A stretch of DNA of 64,000 nt from an uncultured Exiguobacterium sp. (GTDB taxonomy: Bacteria > Bacillota > Bacilli > Exiguobacteriales > Exiguobacteriaceae). The stretch is from assembly GCA_913775715.1 (NCBI GenBank), contig CAJYMC010000007.1, positions 496,001-560,000 on the forward strand, read 5' to 3'. The position numbers and the translations under genes were made by a program. This document shows positions 48,078 to 56,499 of the stretch, piece after piece (the first letter of the stretch is position 1; the number at the start of each line of letters is the position of its first letter). Below the pieces are notes generated by a model. That model was not told the origin of the DNA, made no database searches, and saw only the letters and a list, made by a program, of their open reading frames with translations.

Positions 48078-48962
48078 ATGGATCGTGGGAAATACAATAT
48101 CAAAGCAGTCGCTGCGTTGGTGGGACTCAACCCGACGACCATTCGTGCTTGGGAGCGGAGATATCAAGTGCTTGATCCGGATCGAAGTGAATCCGGACAT
48201 CGTATCTACAGTGACAATGATGTCGCGAAGTTACGTTGGATCGTCGATAAACAAAAAGAAGGATTGTCTGTCTCTAAAGCAATCCAATTGTATGAGATGC
48301 CTGTCAATCGAGCAGAAGTGCCACATGATTACGGAGTCGAACTACGAGATCAGTTATTCCGTGCATTGACGAACTTTGAAGAACGGCATGCGCATGACAT
48401 CATGAATAAAGCGTTCTCGATGTTTAGTTTCGATAAAGTTATTCAAGATATCGTTGGTCCACTCCTACATGAAATCGGATTGAAATGGGAGTCGGGCGAG
48501 ATTACGATTGCGCATGAGCATTTCGCGACGGCATTTCTTAGAGCGCGTCTTTCGACGTTATCACTACAAATGCCGATCAATCCGTTCTTGCCGCGAATCG
48601 TCTGTGTCTGTGCACCAGAAGAAGAACATGAACTCGGATTACTCTTCTTCACACTCTACTTGCGGCAATCGGGTTTTGATGTAATCTTCCTCGGTTCTGG
48701 TATTCCAGTGCCAGACTTAGTAGCCGTGACGCATCAATTGCAACCGAAAGCTGTCATCTTATCGTGCACGTTACCCGATCATTTACCATTGCTTGATGAA
48801 GCATTAGAGTGTTTGATGGCTGATTTTCCGAATCTTGAGATTGGACTTGGGGGATATGCGGTCGATCAGCTTCCGGAACGATATGGGTCACATTTACTTG
48901 GTGCGGACGATCAATCATGGAAAAGTTGGTTAAGTCGACTCACTCCGGTTTCTGGTGTATAG
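48078..48962 (+). CDS. MerR-family B12-binding regulator (CarH/LitR-like photoreceptor)
   Basis: A 294-residue regulator with three parts. Residues 6-75 form a MerR winged helix (VAALVGLNPTTIRAWERRY). Residues 85-160 form a B12-binding helical bundle with Trp137, Glu147 and His148, the W-x9-EH motif that in CarH cradles adenosylcobalamin. Residues 170-290 form a Rossmann cobalamin domain with E-x-H-x-x-G at His184, SCTL and GLGG. In CarH and LitR, light breaks the B12 cofactor bond and frees DNA to switch on carotenoid genes. The motif and spacing support the same chemistry; target genes are not nearby. Confidence 0.85.
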   Translation: MDRGKYNIKAVAALVGLNPTTIRAWERRYQVLDPDRSESGHRIYSDNDVAKLRWIVDKQKEGLSVSKAIQLYEMPVNRAEVPHDYGVELRDQLFRALTNFEERHAHDIMNKAFSMFSFDKVIQDIVGPLLHEIGLKWESGEITIAHEHFATAFLRARLSTLSLQMPINPFLPRIVCVCAPEEEHELGLLFFTLYLRQSGFDVIFLGSGIPVPDLVAVTHQLQPKAVILSCTLPDHLPLLDEALECLMADFPNLEIGLGGYAVDQLPERYGSHLLGADDQSWKSWLSRLTPVSGV

Positions 48963-49019
48963 TATGGTTCATAGCGAACGGAGACATCTACGTTTCCGGT
49001 TTTGACTGGAGGAGTCTAT

Positions 49020-49610
49020 ATGAGGTTTGAACAAATGAAACAAGGGCACCTTCGTGTCTTCATTACGAAGCAAGAGTTATCACTTCACGATGTCCGACCA
49101 GAAACGTTGGCTGTCGGAAAGGGACAAGCTCTATTGCGAAATTTATTAGAGGAAGCTGAATCGAATTTTGGTTTTCAGGCAGCAGGAACACTTGAATTTT
49201 TCGTTACGTTCTTCCCGAATGACGGCATGCTCGTTGATGTACGTCGTGAAGGTGAATTACCGGAAGAGATGAATGACGAATTTGATCAAGTCGAGATCCG
49301 TATGACGGTCGACATCGTCCATCACGTCTTGTACGCCTTGAATTCGCTAGAAGACGTCATTCAAGCGAGCCATGGATTATTACGACATATGTCGCATACG
49401 GAGACGGGCGGTAGTCTTTATTTCTTCGAAGGCAGCTATTATCTTTATTTCCAGGAACGAATGAACGACGCGCTCGAACGTACGGTGACAACGATTTTGT
49501 CAGAATACGGGGAACCGAGTCCGAAAAGTCCGCTCGTTATGGCTGAGTATGGAAAAACGATTCAATCGAAACAAGCTGTCGTTACGATAGCTGAACAATT
49601 CGACATTTAA
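49020..49610 (+). CDS. mecB: MecA/MecB-family ClpC adaptor protein
   Basis: A 196-residue adaptor resembling B. subtilis YpbH (MecB) and MecA, which bring substrates to the ClpC-ClpP protease. The N-terminal domain (RFEQMKQGHLRVFIT) and the C-terminal ClpC-binding domain (LEDVIQASHGL, YFFEGSYYLYFQE, LSEYGEPS, AEYGKTI) are separated by an acidic linker. Position after recQ matches ypbH. Length and C-terminus favour MecB over MecA. Start ATG 49020 follows GGAGGAG. Confidence 0.88.
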   Translation: MRFEQMKQGHLRVFITKQELSLHDVRPETLAVGKGQALLRNLLEEAESNFGFQAAGTLEFFVTFFPNDGMLVDVRREGELPEEMNDEFDQVEIRMTVDIVHHVLYALNSLEDVIQASHGLLRHMSHTETGGSLYFFEGSYYLYFQERMNDALERTVTTILSEYGEPSPKSPLVMAEYGKTIQSKQAVVTIAEQFDI

Positions 49611-49616
49611 ATCATC

Positions 49617-49658
49617 AGGTGCGACATTGCCTCATCAAGGCGATGTCGCACCTTTTTA
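49617..49658 (+). terminator. Terminator after mecB
   Basis: AGGTGCGACATTGCCT (49617-49632) pairs with AGGCGATGTCGCACCT (49638-49653) with one T-G wobble over a five-base loop. Five T follow. Confidence 0.93.
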
Positions 49659-49750
49659 TCTTCTACCAGAAGTGGCACCATTTTGTATTTTTTCATCATC
49701 AGAAGGATGGTATGATAATCATTGAACGTAAGAAGAAGGAGTGAAGTAGG

Positions 49751-50683
49751 ATGAAAGTGGCAGTGTTATATGGTGGGACTTCAGGTGAACGGGAGGTTTC
49801 ATTAAACAGTGGAAAATCGATCATGGAAGCGTTAAACAGCAAAGGACATGAGGTCACGGCTGTTGATTTCCATCCTGATCGGGCACATGAACTCTTCCAG
49901 CTGGATGTAGATGTGGCTGTCATCGCTCTTCACGGGAAAATTGGTGAAGATGGACGCGTGCAGGCGTTACTTGAACTTGCGAATATTCCATATACCGGTT
50001 CAGGCGTTTTAGCGTCAGCACTTGCGATGGATAAGGCACGTTCGAAAGTTCATTTTGACAAAGCAGGTATTACGATCGCCCGTGATGTGCTGTTAGAGCG
50101 TGGAGAGGATATCGAAGCAAAAATCGCAGAATGGAATGGTCAATTCCCTTGTGTCGTTAAACCAGCGCAAGAGGGTTCATCGAACGGATTGACGATTGCA
50201 CAAGACGAGACGATGTTACGCGAAGGGATTGCGAAAGCATTCGAAGCAGATGATGCGGTTCTCATCGAACAATTCATTAAAGGGCGCGAAGTGACGGTTC
50301 CGGTCGTTGGGCATAAAGGGGCAGAAAAAGCATTACCGGTTATTGAGATCATTCCAAAGAATGCCTTTTATGATTATGAGTCGAAATATGCCATCGGAGG
50401 ATCAGAGCATATCTGCCCTGCCGAATTAGACGAAGAGACGACAGTCATACTTCAAGAGTGGGCAGTCAAAGCACATCAAGTCCTTGGTTGTGCGGGGTAT
50501 TCTCGATCAGATTTCCTTGTACCTGAGTCTGGAAATCCAGTTATTTTAGAGACAAATACATTGCCAGGTATGACGTCAACGAGTTTATTCCCGGACGGCG
50601 CACGGGCAGTTGGTATCGAATATCCGGAATTGGTTGAATATTTCATGGAATTAGCGATAGAACGCCACCGTCAAATCCAGTAA
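49751..50683 (+). CDS. ddl: D-alanine-D-alanine ligase
   Basis: An ATP-grasp ligase of 310 residues that makes the D-Ala-D-Ala end of peptidoglycan. Motifs: YGGTSGEREVSLNSGKSI at the N-terminus; HGKIGEDG; PYTGSGVLASALAMDK; VVKPAQEGSSNG; YDYESKY with the active-site tyrosine of the D-Ala type; and NTLPGMTSTSLFP. It is of the shorter DdlB length. The Tyr argues against a D-Ala-D-Lac (vancomycin-resistance) enzyme. Flanked by terminator and cre site, it is probably transcribed alone. Confidence 0.96.
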   Translation: MKVAVLYGGTSGEREVSLNSGKSIMEALNSKGHEVTAVDFHPDRAHELFQLDVDVAVIALHGKIGEDGRVQALLELANIPYTGSGVLASALAMDKARSKVHFDKAGITIARDVLLERGEDIEAKIAEWNGQFPCVVKPAQEGSSNGLTIAQDETMLREGIAKAFEADDAVLIEQFIKGREVTVPVVGHKGAEKALPVIEIIPKNAFYDYESKYAIGGSEHICPAELDEETTVILQEWAVKAHQVLGCAGYSRSDFLVPESGNPVILETNTLPGMTSTSLFPDGARAVGIEYPELVEYFMELAIERHRQIQ

Positions 50684-50714
50684 TCCAATCATTGATATCC
50701 TAGGAAAAGAAGAG

Positions 50715-50728
50715 AGAAAGCGCTTACA
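50715..50728 (+). promoter_or_regulatory. cre-like site (CcpA) upstream of gudB
   Basis: AGAAAGCGCTTACA differs from the cre pattern TGNNANCGNTNNCA only at the first base. It is centred about 25 bases upstream of the candidate -35 box. Confidence 0.5.
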
Positions 50729-50745
50729 AATATAGGCGTAACCCC

Positions 50746-50774
50746 TTTCATTACGTTCGAGAAAAGAGTATACT
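50746..50774 (+). promoter_or_regulatory. Candidate promoter for gudB
   Basis: TTTCAT (50746-50751, weak) and TATACT (50769-50774, good) are 17 bases apart. Confidence 0.45.
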
Positions 50775-50829
50775 TTATCCGAACAAGGAAACGGCATAGG
50801 GGATGCCACTTATGGGGAGGAACGTTGGA

Positions 50830-52095
50830 ATGATCACTGACCAACAACATGCGAATCATCGCAAGAACGTACTGGAAGCAACACAAGAAATCGTCAAGGA
50901 AGCACTAGGGAAACTAGGGTATCCAGACGAGATGTATGAATTACTTAAAGAACCACTCCGGATGTTGACAGTCCGGATTCCGGTGCGAATGGATGATGGT
51001 TCGACGAAAATCTTCACAGGATATCGTGCACAACATAACGATGCCGTTGGACCGACAAAAGGTGGAATTCGTTTCCACCCGAACGTGACGGAAGTCGAAG
51101 TAAAGGCGTTATCCGTCTGGATGAGTCTAAAGGCAGGTATCGTTGATTTACCATATGGTGGTGGGAAAGGCGGGATTATTTGTGATCCACGTGAGATGAG
51201 CTTCCGTGAAATTGAGCGTCTCAGCCGCGGATATGTCCGTGCCATCAGTCAAATCGTTGGACCGACTAAGGATATTCCGGCACCTGACGTCTTCACGAAC
51301 TCACAAATCATGGCTTGGATGATGGATGAGTACAGTCGGATCGATGAATTCAACTCACCTGGTTTCATTACAGGAAAACCGCTCGTCCTTGGTGGCTCAC
51401 ACGGTCGTGAGACAGCAACGGCGAAGGGTGTCGCGATCATGATCCGGGAAGCAGCTGCTAAAAAAGGCATCTCACTTGAAGGAGCACGAGTTGTCGTTCA
51501 AGGGTTCGGGAACGCAGGTAGCTTCTTGTCAAAGTTCATGTATGACTTAGGTGCAAAAGTCATCGCCATCAGCGATGCGTACGGAGCACTTCATGATCCG
51601 AACGGTCTCGACATCCCATATCTACTCGACCGTCGTGACTCGTTCGGTACCGTGACGACATTGTTCAAAAATACGATTTCAAACAAAGAATTGCTTGAAC
51701 TCGAATGTGATATTCTTGTTCCGGCAGCAATCGAGAATCAAATTACAGAAGACAATGCGCACGATATCAAAGCAGCGATTGTCGTTGAAGCAGCGAATGG
51801 TCCGACAACGAACGAAGCGACGAAAATTCTCGCAGAACGTGACATTTTGATCGTCCCGGACGTCCTTGCTTCGAGTGGTGGCGTAACGGTTTCTTACTTC
51901 GAATGGGTGCAGAATAACCAAGGGTATTACTGGACGGAAGAGGAAGTCCATGAGAAACTCGAAAAAGTACTCGTGAACTCGTTCAACCAAGTCTATCAGA
52001 CAGCACAGACGCGAAATGTCGACATGCGTCTCGCCGCCTATATGGTCGGTGTTCGGAAAATGGCAGAAGCATCTCGTTTCCGTGGTTGGGTCTAA
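50830..52095 (+). CDS. gudB: NAD-dependent glutamate dehydrogenase (GudB/RocG type)
   Basis: A 421-residue glutamate dehydrogenase converting glutamate to 2-oxoglutarate and ammonia. Substrate-binding and catalytic motifs are complete: [32 protein letters not shown] with catalytic lysines, and [12 protein letters not shown]. The NAD Rossmann motif is [11 protein letters not shown]. No short duplication, such as the one that inactivates GudB in laboratory B. subtilis, is seen, so it should be active. The ATG at 50830 is nine bases after GGGGAGG. A cre-like site suggests catabolite control. Confidence 0.96.
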   Translation: MITDQQHANHRKNVLEATQEIVKEALGKLGYPDEMYELLKEPLRMLTVRIPVRMDDGSTKIFTGYRAQHNDAVGPTKGGIRFHPNVTEVEVKALSVWMSLKAGIVDLPYGGGKGGIICDPREMSFREIERLSRGYVRAISQIVGPTKDIPAPDVFTNSQIMAWMMDEYSRIDEFNSPGFITGKPLVLGGSHGRETATAKGVAIMIREAAAKKGISLEGARVVVQGFGNAGSFLSKFMYDLGAKVIAISDAYGALHDPNGLDIPYLLDRRDSFGTVTTLFKNTISNKELLELECDILVPAAIENQITEDNAHDIKAAIVVEAANGPTTNEATKILAERDILIVPDVLASSGGVTVSYFEWVQNNQGYYWTEEEVHEKLEKVLVNSFNQVYQTAQTRNVDMRLAAYMVGVRKMAEASRFRGWV

Positions 52096-52114
52096 TTAAA
52101 CGTCAAAGATACGT

Positions 52115-52150
52115 AACACCCGTTCCTCTAGATGAGGAGCGGGTGTTTTC
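52115..52150 (+). terminator. Terminator after gudB
   Basis: AACACCCGTTCCTC (52115-52128) pairs with GAGGAGCGGGTGTT (52134-52147), 14 pairs with one wobble, loop TAGAT. The T tract is short (TTTTC). Confidence 0.8.
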
Positions 52151-52163
52151 CTATTGCAATTTC

Positions 52164-52192
52164 TTTCGTCTCTTGGTGAGATTTGCTAAGAT
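52164..52192 (+). promoter_or_regulatory. Candidate promoter for ypdA, extended -10
   Basis: TTCGTC (52164-52169, weak) and TAAGAT (52187-52192) are 17 bases apart. TG one base before the -10 box makes it an extended -10. Confidence 0.45.
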
Positions 52193-52225
52193 ATAAAAAA
52201 AGCAACTGGAAGAGGAGATATTTGA

Positions 52226-53215
52226 ATGTTAGATTGTATCGTAATCGGTGCAGGACCATGTGGGTTATCGGCAGCGATCGAAATGCAAGATCGAGGACTA
52301 GACGTCGAAGTACTCGAAAAGGGAAATATCGTCGAAGCGATCTATCGTTATCCGACGCATCAAACGTTTTTTTCAAGTAGTGAGAAGTTAGAAATCGGTG
52401 GTATACCGTTCATCAATAAGGAATTAAAACCACGTCGTCTCGATGCGCTCGTCTATTACCGAGAAGTCGTCAAACGAAAGCAGTTGACGATTCGTCCGTT
52501 TGAGACGGTCGAGCGTATTGAACGCCAAGCGGATCGTTTCATCATCCATTCAGAACGATCAGGGGTTAAGAAAGTGCGAGAAGCGCGATCCGTCGTTCTT
52601 GCGACAGGATATTATGGGTTACCGAACCGAATGGACGTCCAAGGAGAAACATTACCTCACGTATCGCACTATTTCACGGAAGGGCATCCATACTTTGATC
52701 AGGATGTCGTTGTCATTGGTGGAAAGAACTCAAGCGTCGATGCAGCAATCGAGCTTGAAAAAGCGGGTGCACGTGTAACTGTTCTTTATCGTGGACCTGA
52801 ATATAGTCCGTCGATCAAACCCTGGGTATTACCGAACTTCGAGTCACTCGTACGTTCGGAAAAGGTCAAGATGGTGTTTGATGCGACAATTGAGGAAATC
52901 ACGGAGCAAGAAGTCGTTTATCAAATCGGCGGAGTCAAACGGACTGTCCGTGCGGATTTTGTATTTGCGATGACAGGGTATACACCAGACGTCGGCTTAT
53001 TCGCTGATGCTGGTATCGCGATTGATCGCAAAACGGGTGTTCCCAGTCATGATGAAGAGTCGATGGAATCAAATGTTCCGGGGATCTATATTGCCGGAGT
53101 CGTTGCGGCGGGCTATGATGCCAATAAAATTTTCATTGAAAACGGACGTTTTCATGGCGCGAGCATTGCGAATCACCTCGCTAAACGATTACGTGGTGCA
53201 TCAATTCAAGGCTAA
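52226..53215 (+). CDS. ypdA: YpdA-family bacillithiol disulfide reductase
   Basis: A FAD/NADPH flavoprotein of 329 residues. The N-terminal Rossmann motif is VIGAGPCGLSAAIEM, with Cys12 in the place of the conserved active-site cysteine of YpdA. The second nucleotide-binding motif is VVIGGKNSSVDAAIEL, and a C-terminal AMTGYTPDVGL plus GIYIAGVV complete the fold. YpdA enzymes reduce oxidised bacillithiol. The gene follows gudB, as in B. subtilis, but with its own terminator-promoter boundary. Confidence 0.93.
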   Translation: MLDCIVIGAGPCGLSAAIEMQDRGLDVEVLEKGNIVEAIYRYPTHQTFFSSSEKLEIGGIPFINKELKPRRLDALVYYREVVKRKQLTIRPFETVERIERQADRFIIHSERSGVKKVREARSVVLATGYYGLPNRMDVQGETLPHVSHYFTEGHPYFDQDVVVIGGKNSSVDAAIELEKAGARVTVLYRGPEYSPSIKPWVLPNFESLVRSEKVKMVFDATIEEITEQEVVYQIGGVKRTVRADFVFAMTGYTPDVGLFADAGIAIDRKTGVPSHDEESMESNVPGIYIAGVVAAGYDANKIFIENGRFHGASIANHLAKRLRGASIQG

Positions 53216-53219
53216 ACGA

Positions 53220-53265
53220 AAGCCTCTCGCTTCGGACCCTTATTTCCGAAGCGAGAGGCTTTTTC
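53220..53265. terminator. Bidirectional terminator between ypdA and ansA
   Basis: AAGCCTCTCGCTTCGGA (53220-53236) and TCCGAAGCGAGAGGCTT (53245-53261) form a perfect 17-pair stem with T runs on both strands. The genes converge here. Confidence 0.95.
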
Positions 53266-53267
53266 AC

Positions 53268-54236
53268 TTATTCGACCCGGAATGATTCTTCGAGTTCTGA
53301 TTGGGTCGCATTGATTTCGAGTTCAACCATCAGTTTAAGCCGCGCTTTCTGTGAGTTCAGTCCATTTGAGAAAATAACGCCAAGTTCCTTCAATTGTTGA
53401 CCACCGCCCGTATATCCATAAACGTCTTGAACGATTCCGTTGAAGCAACGGCTGACGATGACGATTGGCATGACGGCAATCAATTCAGCGATGGCATCAA
53501 CGATACTTGGAGGAACATTTCCTTGACCGAGAACTTCTAGCACAAGTCCATCGTAACCGAGTTGTTTCACAGCTAGTAATAAATCGGGTTCCATACCGGC
53601 ATAGACTTTGAGAACGGCAACCCGTTTCGAGAGCGAAGTCACCATATGTGTTTGCTTCAGAAGTGGCGTGTTGAATAAGTAGACGTGGTCTTTCGTCACC
53701 ATGCCAAGATTTCCGAAGTGAACCGATTTAAACGTATCGACGGATGACGTATGCGTTTTCGTGACGTTGAATGCTGAATGGATTTCCCCGTTGAAGACGA
53801 CGAGGACACCTTTTCCGCGCGCGGCATCACTGACGGCGACACGAAGCGCCGTGATTAAATTAAACTCGCCATCTGATCCGACTTCGTTGGATGAACGCAT
53901 GGCGCCAGTCAATACAATCGGAATAGGCGCACCTATTGTCAAATGTAAAAAATAAGCGGTCTCTTCAAGCGTATCCGTCCCATGGGTGATGACGACCCCG
54001 TCGTAATGTTCTTTTGCTCGTTCACTCTCGATGAAATGAGCTAAGCGAAGCATGATGTCAGGTGTCATGTGCGGAGAAGGTAAATTCGCAAAATGGCGTG
54101 TCGTGATATTTGCGATATCCGTTGCCCGAGGCAACGAAGCATCGAGTGGATTGATATCATTCGGTAAAACGTGCCCGGAGTGATCCTGTGCCATCGCAAT
54201 TGTTCCACCCGTATGAATGAGTAATAATGATTTCAT
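53268..54236 (-). CDS. ansA: L-asparaginase, type I
   Basis: A cytoplasmic asparaginase of 322 residues that splits Asn into Asp and ammonia. The first catalytic threonine is in LIHTGGTIAM; the second in THGTDTLEETAYF, followed by lysine-containing GAMRSSNEVGSDG. There is no signal peptide. No ribosome site precedes the ATG: an in-frame stop lies just upstream. A short upstream frame ends one base before the start, which could allow reinitiation. In B. subtilis sleB-ypeB lie in this general neighbourhood; asparaginase does not. Confidence 0.94.
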   Translation of the reverse strand: MKSLLLIHTGGTIAMAQDHSGHVLPNDINPLDASLPRATDIANITTRHFANLPSPHMTPDIMLRLAHFIESERAKEHYDGVVITHGTDTLEETAYFLHLTIGAPIPIVLTGAMRSSNEVGSDGEFNLITALRVAVSDAARGKGVLVVFNGEIHSAFNVTKTHTSSVDTFKSVHFGNLGMVTKDHVYLFNTPLLKQTHMVTSLSKRVAVLKVYAGMEPDLLLAVKQLGYDGLVLEVLGQGNVPPSIVDAIAELIAVMPIVIVSRCFNGIVQDVYGYTGGGQQLKELGVIFSNGLNSQKARLKLMVELEINATQSELEESFRVE

Positions 54237-54237
54237 G

Positions 54238-54273
54238 TTAAAGGGTCCATGTCAAAAGACAGAAGACCTTCAC
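54238..54273 (-). CDS. Possible 11-codon leader ORF ahead of ansA
   Basis: On the minus strand a GTG at 54273 opens a frame of 11 codons that ends with TAA at 54238, one base before the ansA ATG. Only a weak AGAAAG precedes the GTG. It could couple translation to ansA, which lacks a ribosome site. It may equally be chance. Confidence 0.25.
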   Translation of the reverse strand: MKVFCLLTWTL

Positions 54274-54308
54274 CTACTTTCTATGGTGTTTTCGGTTCGT
54301 TCTTCCAT

Positions 54309-54336
54309 ATTGTAACCTTTTTCACTCCTGAAACAA
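54309..54336 (-). promoter_or_regulatory. Candidate promoter of ansA
   Basis: On the minus strand TTGTTT (54336-54331) and TACAAT (54314-54309) are 16 bases apart, giving a leader of about 65 bases. Confidence 0.55.
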
Positions 54337-54405
54337 CGAGGACGTTTTCTTTTTTCAAAGAAACCTTTATTCTTATTAATGAGGAAGAAAGGGGGGAGAG
54401 GAAGC

Positions 54406-55080
54406 GTGATTCAAATCGTTTTCTCCGGAGTTGCCCCAGGCATCGCGCTCCTAACATATTTTTATCTACGTCACGAACATGAATCCGAGCCTGTCGGATA
54501 TATCTTGCGAAGTTTCATCTTTGGAATATTACTCGTCTTTCCTCTGATGTTCATTGACTATATCGTCCAGACGGAGTTTGGTGGACATGAAGAAATACGC
54601 TTAATTCGTACTGCTGTCACAGAAGAGTTTGCGAAATGGTTCGTCGTCTTCTACACGGTCTATATCCATCAGCGCTTTAATGATTATTATGACGGCATCA
54701 TCTATGCTGTGGCGTGTTCCCTTGGATTCGCAACCCTTGAGAACATCTTATATCTAATGGTGAATGGAACGGTCGAACACATGTTATTCCGAGCGCTATT
54801 ACCAGTTTCCGGACATGCATTGTTTGCGGTTATCATGGGCTTCTTCATGGGAATGGCCAAATTTTCGGCGCATCCATATCGGTGGTTATCGTTATCAATC
54901 ACCCTTCCGGTATTTGCACATATTCTGTTTAATTTGTTAATATTGGAAAATGGTGGTATATCTTTTTTGCCAATCGTCTTTATGCTTATTTTATGGACGA
55001 TCGGTTTATTTCAAGTGCGAGGAGCCAATCGTTTGAATCGTCGATTCAAACGTAAAAGCACCAATCAGAATAGAAGGTAG
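54406..55080 (+). CDS. prsW: PrsW-type intramembrane protease
   Basis: A polytopic membrane protease of 224 residues. In B. subtilis PrsW makes the first cut in anti-sigma factor RsiW. The paired glutamates are kept (Glu73-Glu74 in VTEEFAKWF), as are SLGFATLENILYL and SGHALFAVIMGF with its histidine. About seven membrane helices are visible, starting with APGIALLTYFYL and EPVGYILRS. GTG 54406 is preferred because GGAGAGG lies just before it; an ATG at 54379 has no ribosome site. Confidence 0.92.
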   Translation: MIQIVFSGVAPGIALLTYFYLRHEHESEPVGYILRSFIFGILLVFPLMFIDYIVQTEFGGHEEIRLIRTAVTEEFAKWFVVFYTVYIHQRFNDYYDGIIYAVACSLGFATLENILYLMVNGTVEHMLFRALLPVSGHALFAVIMGFFMGMAKFSAHPYRWLSLSITLPVFAHILFNLLILENGGISFLPIVFMLILWTIGLFQVRGANRLNRRFKRKSTNQNRR

Positions 55081-55091
55081 GAGCGAGTGAC

Positions 55092-55748
55092 ATGATGGAA
55101 ATCGGAGATTTAATTATGCTTTCGAACAGTGAAGAACGACAAGGTCGTTCAAAGGTGACAGCTATAACCAATCAATTAATTTGGATTGAGGCACCAAGTG
55201 AGGTGGCGACACTGAAAACGTTTATCTTATCCGATCAAGAAGAGATTTCATTTTACTTTTTCAAAGAAAAAGGAAAGTTGTATGGATTTGAGACAGTTGT
55301 CGTGGAACGACAGAATGATCCGCTGCGTGGTCAACGTTACGCTTTAAGACGACCAAAAGATGATCAAATTGAACATATTCAACGACGGCAATTCGTTCGT
55401 GTTCCACAAATGCTCGATGTCGCGGTTCATCCACATAAAACGAATTTCGAACCGTTCACGACGGTGACGCTTGACTTATCAGCTGGTGGGATGATGATTT
55501 TGTCAGATCAGCTACCCATTGAAAAAGAGGAAGAGGTCGAGATGACATTCATTTTACCAATGGGAGAAGGTATGTCGAGTACGTTAGACGTCGTTGCAGA
55601 ACTTGTTCGGATCGATCGACGGGAAGAACGGTATGAACTCGCCTTTCAATTTACGATGATTCCTGACAGAAGTCGTGAACTTGTATTACGTCACTGTTAT
55701 CAAATGCAAATGAAAAGTTCAAGAAGGGGCATGAATCCATTCACCTGA
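55092..55748 (+). CDS. motI: MotI (YpfA/DgrA), c-di-GMP receptor of the flagellar stator
   Basis: A 218-residue protein with an N-terminal YcgR-like domain and a C-terminal PilZ domain. The c-di-GMP motifs are complete: RxxxR at residues 99-103 in RRQFVR, and DxSxxG at 128-133 in DLSAGG. B. subtilis MotI (YpfA), in the same position, binds MotA when loaded with c-di-GMP and disengages the motor. Here it links second-messenger signalling to the motility genes at the start of the window. RBS TAGGAG before ATG 55092. Confidence 0.9.
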   Translation: MMEIGDLIMLSNSEERQGRSKVTAITNQLIWIEAPSEVATLKTFILSDQEEISFYFFKEKGKLYGFETVVVERQNDPLRGQRYALRRPKDDQIEHIQRRQFVRVPQMLDVAVHPHKTNFEPFTTVTLDLSAGGMMILSDQLPIEKEEEVEMTFILPMGEGMSSTLDVVAELVRIDRREERYELAFQFTMIPDRSRELVLRHCYQMQMKSSRRGMNPFT

Positions 55749-55824
55749 CCGCATTTTTTTGCTATGATAACGTTCGGAAGAATGAATTCCCATCAATCAT
55801 GGGGAAGATGGAAGGACAAGATGG

Positions 55825-56499
55825 ATGATGAAGAAGATTCAAATTGCTTTAGATGGACCAGCAGGTGCTGGGAAAAGTACGATCGCAAAACAACTGGCGG
55901 CGCGCCTTGACTATGTATATATTGATACAGGAGCGATGTATCGTGCCGTGACGCTCGCAGCACTCGAACAATCACTTGATCTCAATAATGGAGAAGTGCT
56001 CGGAGAATTAATGAAATCGCTTGATATTCGTTTAACACCAGGCGAAAACGGGCAACGTGTCTTTATTGGTGATCGCGAAGTGACGGATGCGATCCGTTCC
56101 ATCGAAATCACAAATAACGTCTCGTTCGTCGCTCGTCAAAAAGAAGTCCGGGCAGCACTCGTCACGGCACAACGTAAATTAGCTGAACGTGGTGGAATCG
56201 TCATGGACGGACGTGATATCGGCACAGTCGTGTTGCCAGATGCAGAATTAAAAGTCTTTTTGACAGCAAGTGTGGAAGAGCGTGCAGCTCGAAGACACCG
56301 GGAGAATATCGCACGTGGTATGGACAGTGATATCACGATTCTTCAAGAAGAAATCGCATTGCGTGACAAACGGGACAGTGAACGTGAAGTCTCGCCTTTA
56401 CGTCAAGCTGACGATGCGCTGTATCTCGATACGACAGAGATGACGATTGATGATGTCGTTGTCCGTTTGATGGAATTAACGGACGGTGTTTTGAAATGA
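55825..56499 (+). CDS. cmk: Cytidylate kinase
   Basis: CMP/dCMP kinase of 224 residues. P-loop ALDGPAGAGKST lies at residues 8-19, followed by YVYIDTGAMYRAVTL (CMP binding), VMDGRDIGTVVLP and RAARRHREN. Length fits the bacterial short type. Two ATGs, 55825 and 55828, are in frame after GAAGGAC; either works. Its stop overlaps the plsC start (ATGA), so the two are co-translated. Confidence 0.97.
   Translation: MMKKIQIALDGPAGAGKSTIAKQLAARLDYVYIDTGAMYRAVTLAALEQSLDLNNGEVLGELMKSLDIRLTPGENGQRVFIGDREVTDAIRSIEITNNVSFVARQKEVRAALVTAQRKLAERGGIVMDGRDIGTVVLPDAELKVFLTASVEERAARRHRENIARGMDSDITILQEEIALRDKRDSEREVSPLRQADDALYLDTTEMTIDDVVVRLMELTDGVLK

Noticed and set aside
54249..54482. 77-residue plus-strand frame between ansA and prsW
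   Set aside because: It overlaps prsW in another frame and the ansA promoter region, lacks a ribosome site and has no recognisable motif.
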